Assembly (NCBI RefSeq): GCF_963259705.1
Contig: NC_081842.1
Location: 66,476,787-66,540,786, forward strand
Source of the DNA: Myotis daubentonii
Taxonomy: Eukaryota; Chordata; Mammalia; Chiroptera; Vespertilionidae
Direction of reading: 5' to 3'
Length of the DNA stretch: 64,000 nt
Shown here: positions 13,251-25,600 of the stretch, piece by piece
Layout of the letters: each line of letters begins with the position of its first letter
How positions within the stretch are numbered: the stretch's first letter is position 1
Notes under the pieces: generated by a model
Databases searched by the model: none
Told to the model about the DNA's origin: nothing
What the model saw: only the letters and a program-made list of their open reading frames with translations
Program-made: the position numbers and the translations under genes

Positions 13251-14064
13251 ATCTATGCAAATTAGTTTATCTGAAACATCAAGGTATATAGTTCTGACCT
13301 CCAGAAAGCTCAGGCTCTTGTACATATAATGCTCCCCTGGGCCTTTTGACAGGTCTGCGATGGAGTGGAGGTGGGGGATTACTAGTTACAGCATTGAAGC
13401 AGGACTAGGAAGAACCAGAGTCTGACCAAAACTCACACCCCATGCTGACAGCCACAGCCATGCTGCTGGTTCCCTCCTCTCTGTGGCGTGTGGTTTGCCC
13501 ACCAGAACACTCCATTCATGCGCTGGGCCGCCCTTCCTGTCCAGTCAACACTGATGGGACCTGTATGAACCTAATTGTGTGATGATTCAGAGGAACTCCA
13601 GTGTGGTGTAGAAGGGACAAGTCATGATACAAAACTGCACAGTAAAGTTGTGTCCACTCATGAAGATCATTTACGTCAAAGCTCCATGACTCAAATGTCT
13701 CATACCTGTTCAATATAGTTCTTCGGATTATAGATCAGACTCTACATGCCCAGGCTTAGGATGTGGAGTGGTAAGGGGTAAGGAATCAACAAATTTATTT
13801 CTCCCTGAACTCTCATCATTCAATGATTCCCCTTTTATTCTCCTCTCCTCCTGAAGGAATTCAAGAGGGGATTCAAGACAGCCTAAGGTCTCTTCCTGTC
13901 TGTATTTAGTGGTCCCCTACCTCAACCTCCCATGTGATTCTTCCCTATATATTTCTAGGAAGACATAATGAAAGGAAAAAAGTATAATCAACCCCTACTA
14001 TGAATGAGAGAGAGACCATCAGTCAGAAACAGATACCATCCCTAGGTACCAGCTTGGCTCAGGT
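13251..14064. other. Intergenic, no feature seen
   Basis: No gene, RNA or mobile element recognised in this stretch. Confidence 0.5.
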
Positions 14065-14370
14065 TTAGAGTCTGAGCAACATGGTCCAGTAAACATACAA
14101 TGGAAGCCACATATGCAATTTTATATTTTCCAGTAGTTCACATTAAGAGAGTAAAAAGAAACAGGGGAAATAAATTTTAATAATATGTTTTATTTAACCC
14201 AACATATCCAAAATATTGTCATTTTGACATGTAATCAATATTTTAAGTGACTGATGTGATCATTCACATTCTTATTATTCACACTAAGTCTTCAAAACCT
14301 GATGTGTATTTTACACTCACAACACATCTGCCTTGCTCATAGCTGCATGTGGAGAGTGGCTATTGGCCTG
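14065..14370 (+). mobile_element. Ancient MER33-like hAT copy, fuller length
   Basis: Runs from 'catggtccagtaaacatacaatggaagccacatatg' through 'tttatttaacccaacatatcc' to 'ctgcatgtggagagtggctattgg', the order expected for this family over roughly 300 bp. It shares its right end with the 13030-13250 fragment. It carries a minus-strand AATAAA that could serve TIGIT. Confidence 0.5.
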
Positions 14371-16133
14371 GACTGACCCCAGGAATCTGGCTTTGACGGG
14401 ATTGTCTCCTCTGGTTCTCCAAGGAAAATCTAGCTCATTGAATTCCACTTTAAAATTTATTTTCGTTGAATTCCATCTTATTTTAGTCACCTGTCCCACT
14501 TACGACATATCTGGGTACTTCTGTGTTTTTATCAACTCCAAATGGAATTTGTAAATGTTTCCAGTTGCCACAATCGTGTTCAATAACACCCAACTCTCAG
14601 TCTACCTGGACCCAATAGGTGTCTCCATCAAAGCAAAACAACACTCCCTTTTCGTCATCCCATCTTCATTCATTTCCTGTCTGTGGATTGTGTTCTACTA
14701 CCAACAAATTTGCACTAGTTTTGCAAGAAAAGTGCTGTGTACTGACTGCCATGGCAAATAACAGTGTTGTCCATGTGTCTCTCTTTCTTCCAAACAAAAT
14801 GGCACTCTGGACAGATTTCAGCTCATTGCTCCTAACGACAGACCTGTTTGGTTGAAAAGTGAGAACATAAAAATAAAAATCCAAGGAGGAGTAGGAGTTC
14901 CATTGTCTTCTTGCTCAACCAGCCTGATTCTGGGGAGCAGAGCAATGCGTTATTGTAATGGTTGGCAGGAGACAGCTTTGCTTCGCATTCTCTCTCGGTT
15001 CCTGTGCCCGTGGAAGAAAATCACTCACCTGTAAGTCAGCCTCCCTCCTCGTTTCTCTGAGAGACAGTGGGAGCATAAAAGCCTAAATGCCACCTGAACA
15101 CAAGTGAGCAGCTCCGATGCCACCCAACCCCAGCACGAAGAGGCCTGGACTGAATGTAAGCATTCAGAGAAGATAGCGTGGGGGTGTACATTTTTAGAAA
15201 CTATCGCGCTCATTTTATATCTTTTCCTAGGAAGAGTCCTTGTTTTAAAAATCTAGGTTTCCCTTTTAGAGGGAAACAGATTCTTTCTTAAAAGTTTGGT
15301 GTTGGATTGACAGAGAAAACGTGGGTCACACAGGCCCCTCGGTGAACATGCACCATTTCCGTGGCTCCCCCAGTGCTCGGCTGGAAGAGGCTGAAGCCCC
15401 CATACAGCCCATCGCTATACGCTGAGTAGGTCCAACAAGAGGAGACTTGAATCGCTGCCCAGAGAATAGAATCTGAAGTCTCGTTGGTTCCCTTGGCACC
15501 AGGGTCTTCCTTGTGAGGCTTTAGCTCCCGACTTTGTTTTCTGCAAGTTCCTTGGATAAAAACCTGCTCTCACCAGACCAGCCCCTCTGTTCCCCATCCT
15601 CCTGGGCCACTTCACCACAGGTATGCCTATGCTGACCACCTCCACCAAACTGGCATATGTTCCCACAGGCCTGGGTCTTACATCCTTACCCCTTACCACC
15701 TTTCCATGGGAATGTTATCTCCGCACTTAACGGAAGTTCTCAAAGGGCTGGGACTCAAGACCTTGGTTTAGTCATCCTCCTTTCTCCCCTCAGAAGCTTG
15801 GGACCAAGCTTAATCCTAAAATGCCTTGAATGTGTAACTGCTGATGGAAAGGACAGTGAGAAATGAGAAGAATGTGTTTTTGCAATCACATCAATGTGTT
15901 TTTGTCATCATCATCCCCCACAAAACCCTGTCACCTGGGCCCCGACCCAGTGCTGTTAGGAGGAACACATTGTCCAGAGCCACAGAATTGGCTTAAACTG
16001 CCAGACTCAAAATCAGGTCACACTGTTTTCAACATCGCATTCATAATCAAGACTCAAGCTGCTCACCCTGGTCTGCCACAATGGAGTGGAAGGGAGGGGG
16101 AGAGGAAATGCAGACAGAGATGAGGATGGCAAT

Positions 16134-16178
<45 letters not shown>

Positions 16179-16243
16179 CAGTGATGGAGAGTGCAGACCC
16201 TACACATAGTCAGGCTGTGTCTCCCAGAAGATGCCCCTTGCCG
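14180..16243 (-). other. TIGIT: Putative TIGIT 3' UTR
   Basis: Minus-strand sequence downstream of the TIGIT stop. Human TIGIT has a 3' UTR of about 2 kb. The minus-strand AATAAA motifs (TTTATT on the plus strand) near 14457 and 14189 are candidate poly(A) signals, the second giving a UTR of about 2 kb. It contains a (CA)n tract just after the stop codon. The exact end cannot be decided from sequence alone. Confidence 0.35.
16138..16177. repeat. (CA)n microsatellite
   Basis: About 20 CA units (TG on the coding strand), some 65 bases downstream of the TIGIT stop codon, so it should be part of the mRNA. Confidence 0.95.
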
Positions 16244-16480
16244 CTAACCAGTCTCTGCTGGGAAGCTGATGTCCCCAAGGCTTCTGTAGCTCAGGACGTT
16301 GAAGTAGTCGTGCGGCTCATCATAGTCATCATCCCTCTGCTCTCTGCATGGGCCGGCAGCTGCAGCTTCTGTCAGGACGCAGCTTGTAGGGGAGGCCGGA
16401 ACCCTGAGCCCCCATTCCTCCTGTCCACAGGGCACTCTCCTGAGGCCACTTTCTGCAGAACGAATTCTGAGAAATTTCTT
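16244..16480 (-). CDS. TIGIT: TIGIT coding exon 4 (cytoplasmic tail, stop)
   Basis: Acceptor tttgtttttag|AAGAAA; 237 nt to a TAG at 16246-16244. It begins KKFLRIRS, like human KKALRIHS. The end is strongly conserved: HDYFNVLSYRSLG with ITT-like and ITIM tyrosines, then a final PAETG. The middle (GLRVPASPTSCVLTEAAAAG) is less conserved, as in other mammals. Confidence 0.97.
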   Translation of the reverse strand, partial: KKFLRIRSAESGLRRVPCGQEEWGLRVPASPTSCVLTEAAAAGPCREQRDDDYDEPHDYFNVLSYRSLGDISFPAETG

Positions 16481-16569
16481 CTAAAAACAAACAAATGACA
16501 GAGTATGTAGGGGTGACATTCAAAAGTTACTCCCCAACTGATACGTAATTATAATGATCTCTCTTCCTT

Positions 16570-16616
<47 letters not shown>

Positions 16617-19600
16617 AAGTTGTATTCTGACCAACACCAATCTCTTGACCTTTCTTTCTCAGTTTTGTCATGGCTGGATTTCAGTACTAACCACTCCACC
16701 AAAACAAAACTTCTACACACGCAATGCACCTGTCACCATTCCTCCCTATACACAAAGCCCAGTGAGGCAGCTTGCACCCCACTTCTCTCTTACTCTTTGT
16801 CACCCCAAACACTGATGACCTCTTCTTTTTTAAAATGCTCTCCTTCCCCAGCTTCCATGGCACCTCCTCTCTGGTTCTCTTCCTCCTCCCCTGAATCCCA
16901 CCTGCACCTTCAGCCAGCCCTGCTCTTTTTCCTGCTTGCACATCAGCTCCCCAATTAAAGGGGTTTCCCAGGGTCTGTCCTCTGCCTTCCCACATTCAAC
17001 ACTCTGAGACACTTCTTCTAAATGTACATCTACAACCACCCTCTTCCCTCTGGTGATTCCCAAATCTCCACCCACGGAAGTCCAGGCCTCTGCCCTGAAC
17101 TCCAGACTGAGATGCCCACTTGCTAACTGGGCATGGCCACCTGATGACACACAGAAAGCTCAGGACCAGCCTGTCTCAGAGGAACCCAACATACTTCCTC
17201 CTCCACAGACGGCTCCGGCCCCACAGTCCCTAAACTGATTTATGGCACCAGCTGAGACCTGGAGGCCAATGTTAAATTCCAAGTGGCCATAAAATCCTAT
17301 CCAACAAAACTCTAAAACCTACTCCCTTTTCTAGCCCTACTTTTATGTCCTGTCTCTGGACTGTACTTCCACACTCGCCTGCCTCGAGAGCCCCTCTTAC
17401 CTCTAGTCCAACTTCCACATGGCCACCCACAGAGTGAGCTTTCAAAAATGAAAATTGGATCATGCCATGCTTCTGCTGACAACCCTTTAACGTCACTCAT
17501 TGTCTACAGGAGCCACAGGAGGAGTTTAAGGGATTTACAAAACCACTTAAGTTGTGTAAAAAACCTTGTCTGAGATGCATTCTTCAAGAGACTGAGTGTG
17601 ATGCCCTCAAAATGCCTCTTGTGACTTGGTCACTCTCACTTTCTCAGCTTCATGCCCCACCAGCACCCCAAATTCTGGTACAGGGCCTCATGCCAGAGAG
17701 CTGCCCTGAGCATGGGCTGGGGCCAGTGGTTGGCAAACTGCGACTCTTTGGCCCCTTGAGTGTGGCTCTTCCTGAGCCTTAGGAGTACCCTAATTAAGTT
17801 AATAACAATGTACCTACCTATATAGTTTAAGTTTAAAAAATTTGGCTCTCAAAATAAATTTCAATCGTTGTACTGTTGATATTTGGCTCTGTTGACTAAT
17901 GAGTTTGCCGACCACTGGGCTGGGCTACCTTCTCATATAACCTCACCAATACCTCTATCGAAGTCTTTGAATTAGCTCCGAGGCACAGACAGGTGCAGTC
18001 ACTTGCCCAAGGACAAGTCCAATTCTGACTTGGGTTTGTCTGACCCCAGGCTCTCTATGCTCTTTCCCCTCGACCAAGCTGCCTCTCATCCTGTGGTTTC
18101 TAGAATGCAGGCATTGTGTCCTGACTCCCCGGTTTTATATATGTTACACCCATCGTCCACCCTCTGTAGTTCCCTGAAAAGGTTGTGTACTCCATCCTGC
18201 CGATGCAGCTCTGCAGCACGTTGTCTGAGAGGCCTTCTCTGACCCTTCCAGGGAGCTGCGTTCTCCCCTGCACTGGGATGCGCTCTTAGATGTTCCCTGT
18301 TGTAACACTGAATCCTGTCTTCTCCAGACTGTGAGCTCCCTGGGGGAAGAGGCTATGTCTGTTTAACCTCAGAGCCCATAACAGATGCTCAGTATATGTT
18401 GTAGGACTGAAATGTGCGTGCAGGCATGCACACACAGACACACACATACACGCTCCTGCACATGTGCGCACGCACACATTTTTACACAGCCCCATACCTA
18501 AAAGAACTGGATTTTCTGAATCTAAGTAGGGACTCATGGTCAGACAACCACAGTTGCACTTGCGGGGCAATAGGCCAGAACAGTGAAATATGTTGGGGAA
18601 ACCAAGGACCTGAAGTCAGCCATCACATCCATATGAGAGTAGCATCGGTGAGGGCTGAGCTAAGGCAAGGAGTCAAGACACCGTGGGCAGCCCTGGCTGG
18701 TTTGGCTCAGTGGATTGAGCATTGGCCTGCGGACTGAAGGGTGCCAGGTTTGATCCTTGTCAAGGGAACATGCCCAGGTTGCAGGCTCAATCCCCACTAG
18801 GGGGCATGCAGGAGGCAGCCAAGCAATGATTCTTTCTCATCATTGGTATTTCTCTCTTGCTTCCAGCATAGGAAACAGAAGCACCATTACTGGTAGCGTC
18901 AAGCTCTGAGGTGCACAAATATATGCAGGGAACTGCGCAGGAGAGTGGATAGGGCCACATGGAGGCTCACCGGAAACAAACATGGAAGAGCAAAGTGACA
19001 CACAACTGCAGACCCTGAGGAGCTGGGCCTGGAGAGAGGCCATAGTCTCAGAAGCACACACAGGAAGTCTCTCACCACGTACTATTCCATTCATTCCTTT
19101 TCAGGAGGAGTGGCTGCACCTTATCTACCAAAAGTATGAAGAAAGGGGGGCAGTTATCATAGGTGGACACTGACGCTGGGCTTAACGAAGTGCTGCGTCC
19201 CTTGGCGCAACCCCACCCATTTGGAAGCATGGATGCCCAACTCATCCTCAAGGGAATGGTGTGACCTTGTGCTCTTGTGCTCTTGCTCCCACTCTCGGCC
19301 TGGCCCCCCTTGCCTTTGAACCTTAGGACTCTTCTGGCTTCCAGAGTCCTCTGGGAATTGGAGATATGCCTGAGGTGGGTCTCTCGCTGTTCCGTTTGCA
19401 TTGCATCCTACATGGGGGACTCTGTAACTGTGATCTGTGCGGAAAAATAGTTTGGGATCAAGGCACTGACGTCCTGAAGGATCAAAGGCAGCTACTGGGA
19501 TTGCAGCTGGGGCTGCAGGACAAACACTGCCCCCCACCCCACCCCACCCCCCGGAACCCGAGGAGAAGGACAGCGCATGGCAGTCACGGTTCTGGTGGGG

Positions 19601-22600
19601 ACACAGCCACCTCTGCTGTGCTTCTCGGAAGGTCCCCTGGGACACTCTGCCAACAGCTGCCTGGCAGGTAACAATCACTCATTTGGTCTAGTTGATCCAT
19701 GCGATACAAATATTTATTGAGCACCAAGTATTATGAGGTGCTATGATAAATAAAGTGCATAATGATAAGAACATATATTTATAAGAATAATGGTTATTAA
19801 TGTATGCCAGGAAAAATGCCCAAGCAGCTTACTTGAATTATTTGACTTAAATTTTCTCGCAACCCCACAAGGATGGCACCATACTTATTTCTGATTTACA
19901 GATGAGAAAGCTGAGACTCAGCAAGGTCAGGTGACATAGCTGCTCACGTGGTAGAGCCAGGATTCCAACCTAGGCCTGTCTGATTCCAACGCCATATTCC
20001 TCGAGACTGCAATCTGCTGGCTCTCGGGGTCTGTGGGGAGCACTCTTGGTGCCCCACTCAGATCCTCAGTACCTGACCTGTGCTCCCACTCCCCCGGCCT
20101 GGGCGTATAGGCTGTGAGCGGCTCACAGCTGCCCCTTCTCTGCAGAATTGCTCTTGGACCCTCCCTGCTGCACAGCCTGCAGTCAACGACTGAGGAAGGT
20201 GGGTTTTTAAAAGGCCAGCTCCCTGCCTTAGGATGCAACCAACTCTGCATACAAGACTGGCTTCAACCGAGTCTCCAGCTGAGACCACATCATGTGGAGT
20301 GTTCTTCACCCATTCCGCTTCCTTCAGCACCTTCACCTGAGAGCTCGTGCAGGTAAATCCCTGTCGCCAGAATCCACGAGTCCGGCCCTAGTTCCTGGGC
20401 CTGCTCTAACACAGTTGTCCTGGGAACGGCCCTGGATGGGATGTGGAAGGAGAGCCCTCACCACTGGATGGGAACAGGGACCCCACCGCGGGGTGCGGAG
20501 GGGGGGGAGGGAAATGGACGGGACACAGATGGAGGGGGTTGTGAGCTGAAGCCGCGGCTCTGACATTGGAGAAGTGCGGGGTAAGCAGTGATTATGAGGA
20601 CTGTGGGGTTGGGTGGCTTTTGCTAAACCCTCTGGTGCACGAAAGAGAAAGGGAAACAGATCTGTCAGCAACTGAAAGCAAAACGAGAGTCAGAGGTCCT
20701 CCTGGAGGCAGCATTTACAGAGCATCCTCCCCACTGCAGGCCGGCAGGGCCCCTCCTCGCTGGGGAGACGGAACTTCTGGGGGGGGGGGGGGGTTGGGGG
20801 CAGGGAGGCAAAGCGGGAAGGGAGAACATATGTAAAAATAGTGCCAACAATAAATTTTAAGAACAGAGACCGAACTTCAAAGAAGGCTTAGGCCTGGGCA
20901 AGTCGTATATGAGGGTCCTGCTCTGAAAACAGGGTCCTCGTCCTCCTTCCTTCTCATCCTGCAGAATCGTGGGCAGCCAGGCACCACTGGGGGACTGTTA
21001 ACACTAAGTGGGCTGATGTACAACATCCCCCTCACAGAGCAGATGCCCCAGATGCATCACAGCCAAAGCAGGTAAATCTAAGGCCGGGGACCGGCGGAAG
21101 GGACAGGCAGGACCTCGGAGCTGCAGGTGACAGCCAGACTGGAGGAAGATGGTCCAACCTTTCCGGCTCCCAGATAAGGGAGGCACAGGAGAATGCAAAC
21201 AACTTCCCCAACAGGCGGAACAAGGACCACAAAAAAGGCACGAAGGGCAGTGGGGGATCCCGTCCATGTCTGTCTCTGGACAGAAGGAGAATCAGAAAGG
21301 GCCAGGGTGGCCGGCGTGGGGTCCAGAGTCTTACCTTTCTGGCCAACGTGACCACCATGGTGGCCGCTGTGCAGATGACCACCAGCAACAGGACTCCCAG
21401 CAGCGGGATCAGGAACCCAGCGCTGTGCCCAGCCCCTAGTGGGAGGACAAAATAAGGGAAACGGACTGAGGCCAGAAGCAAAGGGCAGCCATTTCCCAGG
21501 GAGGCCTGAGCTCAGGGCACAGAGGTGGAGGCTGGCCAGGCCTTTCTCCGGCCACAAACTGGACCACTAGCCCAGCTGCTTGGACCACAGAGCGTCTGCC
21601 TGGCCCACCATGAGCCACTGACACGCAAGCGGTTGTGTGCCTCACACGTTTACACCACAGCGGGCCATTGTTAACCCCCCTCCTCGACTCAACAGCCTCA
21701 CTTTGGGAAATACTCATGAAACAAAACAAATGGTAGCATCCAGAAAAAATGGAAAAGGAATATTTTATTTCATTAAACTTCATATTTGTAATCATACTAG
21801 TAGGAATATGTTAACTTAAAAATTAAAATACAATTAATATTAAAGTGCAAAAAAAGCAAAAAGCACATAACCTTTCACCTTAAGCCCATGACACTTATTC
21901 CTCCTGGGCGGTGAGACCTGGTGGGAGGAAGGTCCTGGGACTGTGTCCTTTACTATTTTCCTTCGTTCATACCACAAATTCTTTTTATATATGTACTAGA
22001 GGCCCGGTGCACAAAAATTTGTGCACTCGGGGGGGAGGGGGGGTCCCTCAGCCTGGCCTGTGCCCTCTAGCAGTCTGGGACCCCTCGGGAGATAACGACC
22101 TGCTGCCTTAGGCCTGCTCCCGGGTGGCAGAGGGCAGGCCCAATCCCTAGGTGCAGCCCCTGGTCGGGCTCAGAGCAGGGCCGATTGGGGGGTTGGGGCG
22201 CCGTCCCCTGTCACACTCAAGGCAGGGTCGATGGGGAGGTTGTGGAGCAACCCCCTGTCACACACAGAGCAGGGCCCATCAGTGGGGTTGGGGCTCTGTA
22301 CCCTGTCACGCACAGAGCAGGGCCCATCAGGGGGTTGGGGTGCTGCCCTCTATCACCCACAGAGCAGGGCGGATCAGGGGGTTGGGGCGCCACCACTCTC
22401 ACACTCAGGGCAGGGCTGATGGGGAGGTTATGGCTCTACCCCGTCACACACAGAGCAGGGCCGGGGGCGGGGGGGTTGGGGCGCCGCACCCTGTCACACA
22501 CAGAGCAGGGCCCGTGGGGGGAGGGGAGCTCCCCCCTATCAGGCACAGAGCAGGGTGGATAGAGAGGTTGTGGCCCCGCCCCCTGTCACACACAGAGCCG

Positions 22601-25600
22601 CAGGGCGATCAGGGGGTTTGGGCGCTGCCCCCTGTCACGCTGATCCCGGTGCCGGGAGACATATTACCCTTTTACTATATAGGGTAGAGGCCTGGTGCAC
22701 GGGTGGGGCCGGCTGGTTTGCCCTGAAGGGTGTCCTGGATCAGGGTGGGGGTCCCCACTGGGGTGCCTGGCCAGTCTGGGTGAGGGGCTGAGGGCTGTTT
22801 TCAGGCTGGGGGTGACTGAAGCTCCCAACTGCTCCTTTTTTCCTTTTTTTTTCTTCTTTTTTTATTCTGGGCCAGCTTTAGCTTGAGGCTTGGCTCCAGC
22901 TCTTAGGCCTCCGGCTGAAAGTAGGTTTCTGGCCTTTGCTTACAATGTTGCCAATCTGCTGGCTGAAGTTGGGCGTATTTGTTACAATGTTTCTTAAACT
23001 GCCCGCTCAGAGGCCTGCAGCCGCAGGCGGGGAACGTTGGCGTCCTCCGTCACTGAGGCAACCAAGCCTCATGTTAGTTTCAAGCTGCCTGGCTGCCGGC
23101 CGCCATCTTGGCTGACAGTTAATTTGCATATCTCGCTGATTAGCCAATGAAAAGGGTATCGATCATACGCCAATTACCATGTTTCTCTTTTATTAGATAG
23201 GATTTTATTGATTTCAGAGAAGAAGGGAGAGGGAGAGAGAGATAGAAACGTCAATGATGAGAATCATTGGCCGGCTGCCCCCTGCAGGCCCCCTGCTGGG
23301 GATCCAGCCCACCACCCAGGCATGTGCCCTGACCAGGAGTGGAACTGTGACCTCAACCGCTGAGCCACGCCGGCCAGGCCCAGACCACAAATATTTATCA
23401 AGCACCTGGCACATAACTGGTGCTTCATCAATGTTTGTGATATGAATTAAACATGAACAAGAGAATTTCTACGAACATAAAATGGAACTGGAAGGAGGAA
23501 GAGGCAGGAAGGGAGTTTTGAAGAGATGATATTTTATCCAAGGAGCATGTGAGAGAAACAGGACGGTTACCCCTGTGTGCTTGCTGCGGGGGGAGGTTTC
23601 CAGGCCGCTTCCCGTCCCAGAAGGTCGGGGGAACCCAGGCGCCCGGGGAGAAAAGAGGAGGGCATAGCAGAGGCCGGCCCTCTTCCCTCTGATTAAAGGC
23701 TGCGATGCCGGCAAGGTGGCCTAGGAATGCAGTCCCTTAGAACAAGGGCAGTGCCCACAGTCCCCACACGGCACCAGGAGGGGCAGGAGAGGGAGCCCAA
23801 ACCCCCGGCAGGTGCTTCTCCTGCCCTGAGGATTCCATTCCCTGCTTTGGCCACGGGGGGGGGGGGGTGGAAACAGATGGGGAGCAGAGGGGTCATGGAG
23901 GGCAGTGGCAGGGGGCAGGGGGCCTGCAGAGGGCTGTCCACAGAACAGAAAAACATGTAGGCTCTTGTCCGCATGCATAATTGGCCTATGTGGGGGCAAG
24001 CATTTGAAAAGAAACTTTAAGGTAACAGTTTCACAGATTTTGCCAACTCATAAAGCTTAATCTCTAGCACAATCAGCAAATAGAAGTTCAGAGGGAACCA
24101 GAACACCTGTGTTAAAGTCAGCGCTAATGCTCTGAGCCCCACAAGCCTCAGCTTCCACCGCATCAGTCAGACAAGCAGTGCATTCATCACTGAGACGTAC
24201 GTGGTGCTTCCCATGCTTGTTCCAGGTGCCAAGCGGCTTGTGGTAAGTAATTCAAGCCTGTCAGCACCTCACAAGGTCTGACAACCACCTCCTTTCACAG
24301 AGGAGAAAACCAACGCACTGAGCGGCGACCTAATCCTGTCTGTGGCACCAGCAGCACCGGGATTTGGACACCGGCTGCCTGGCATCCATCTGAACTCATA
24401 GCCACTCCACTCCACTGTCTCTCAGATACGGTCAGAATCCTTTCCCCCCGCCCCAACGTCTGGTTCAAGTGTCCAGGTGGATAACAAATGTGAGATTATT
24501 TTGGAAGCTATGAAGCACGAACAAATGTAAATTATCGTAAACTTAAAAATAGAACTATCATTGTGACCCAGCAATTCCACTTCTGGGTATTGATCCAAAG
24601 ACATTCAAAACACTAATTCAACAAGACATAAGCACCCTTGTGCTCATCGCAGCACTATTTGCAATAGCCAAGATGCGGACGCAACCTAAGCGTCCATGCA
24701 TGCACACAGAAGGTGCGGTACACTGGCACAGTGGAATACTAATCAGCCATAAAGAAGAATGAAATCTTGCCTTTGTGACAACATGGATGGACCTAAAGGG
24801 TATTATGCTAAGTGAAATAAGGCAGACAAAGAAAGACAAATATCATATGATTTCACTTATATGCGGAATCTAAAAAGAAAAAAAACAAATAAATGAACCA
24901 AAAAAACTCATAGATACAGAGAATAAACTGATGGTTGCCAGTTGGGGGGATGAATGAAAAAGGAGGAGAGGTTAAGACGTAGAATTGCCAGGTATAAAAC
25001 CATCACAAGGATGTAAAGCACAGCACAGGGGACACAGGTAATGATAGCGCCATAACCGTGTGTGGCCCCAGGCGGGCACTAGACTTATCAGGGTGATCAC
25101 TTTGTAAAGTACGCAAATGCCTATCACCATTTGGTTCACCTGAAACGAATATAATATTGCATGTCAACTGTAATTTAAAAAAATTCAATAACCTTTCTAA
25201 AATGCAAATTATTGTACATTTACACTTAGCACACAGCTTTGTTTCTAACCAGCTCTAATCCCTTATAAATTTGGGAGCTAATTCTAACCTGCATGATCCA
25301 TGCTAACCTCATAAATGAGAACGTTTTCTAGATGACCATATCTATATATATAAAAGCCTAAGCAACCGTTACAACCAGACAACTGATGACCGGACGACCA
25401 ACAACAGGACAACCAGCTGGTAGCTATGATGCGCACTGATCGCCAGGGGGCAGATGCTCAATGCGGAAGCTGCCCCCTGGTGGTCAGTGTGCTCCCACAG
25501 CCAACCTCCCCCTGGCTGGCCAGCCATGATCAGCCCCTGGACTGGGCGAGACGGCCCCAATCTGCCCTGATTTCTGGCCTGGTCGAGGGACCCCACCCAT

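Noticed and set aside
22151..22687. 178-codon repetitive frame
   Set aside because: It comes from the ~47-bp GC-rich minisatellite in a Helitron; several frames are open at once and the second composite copy does not keep the frame.
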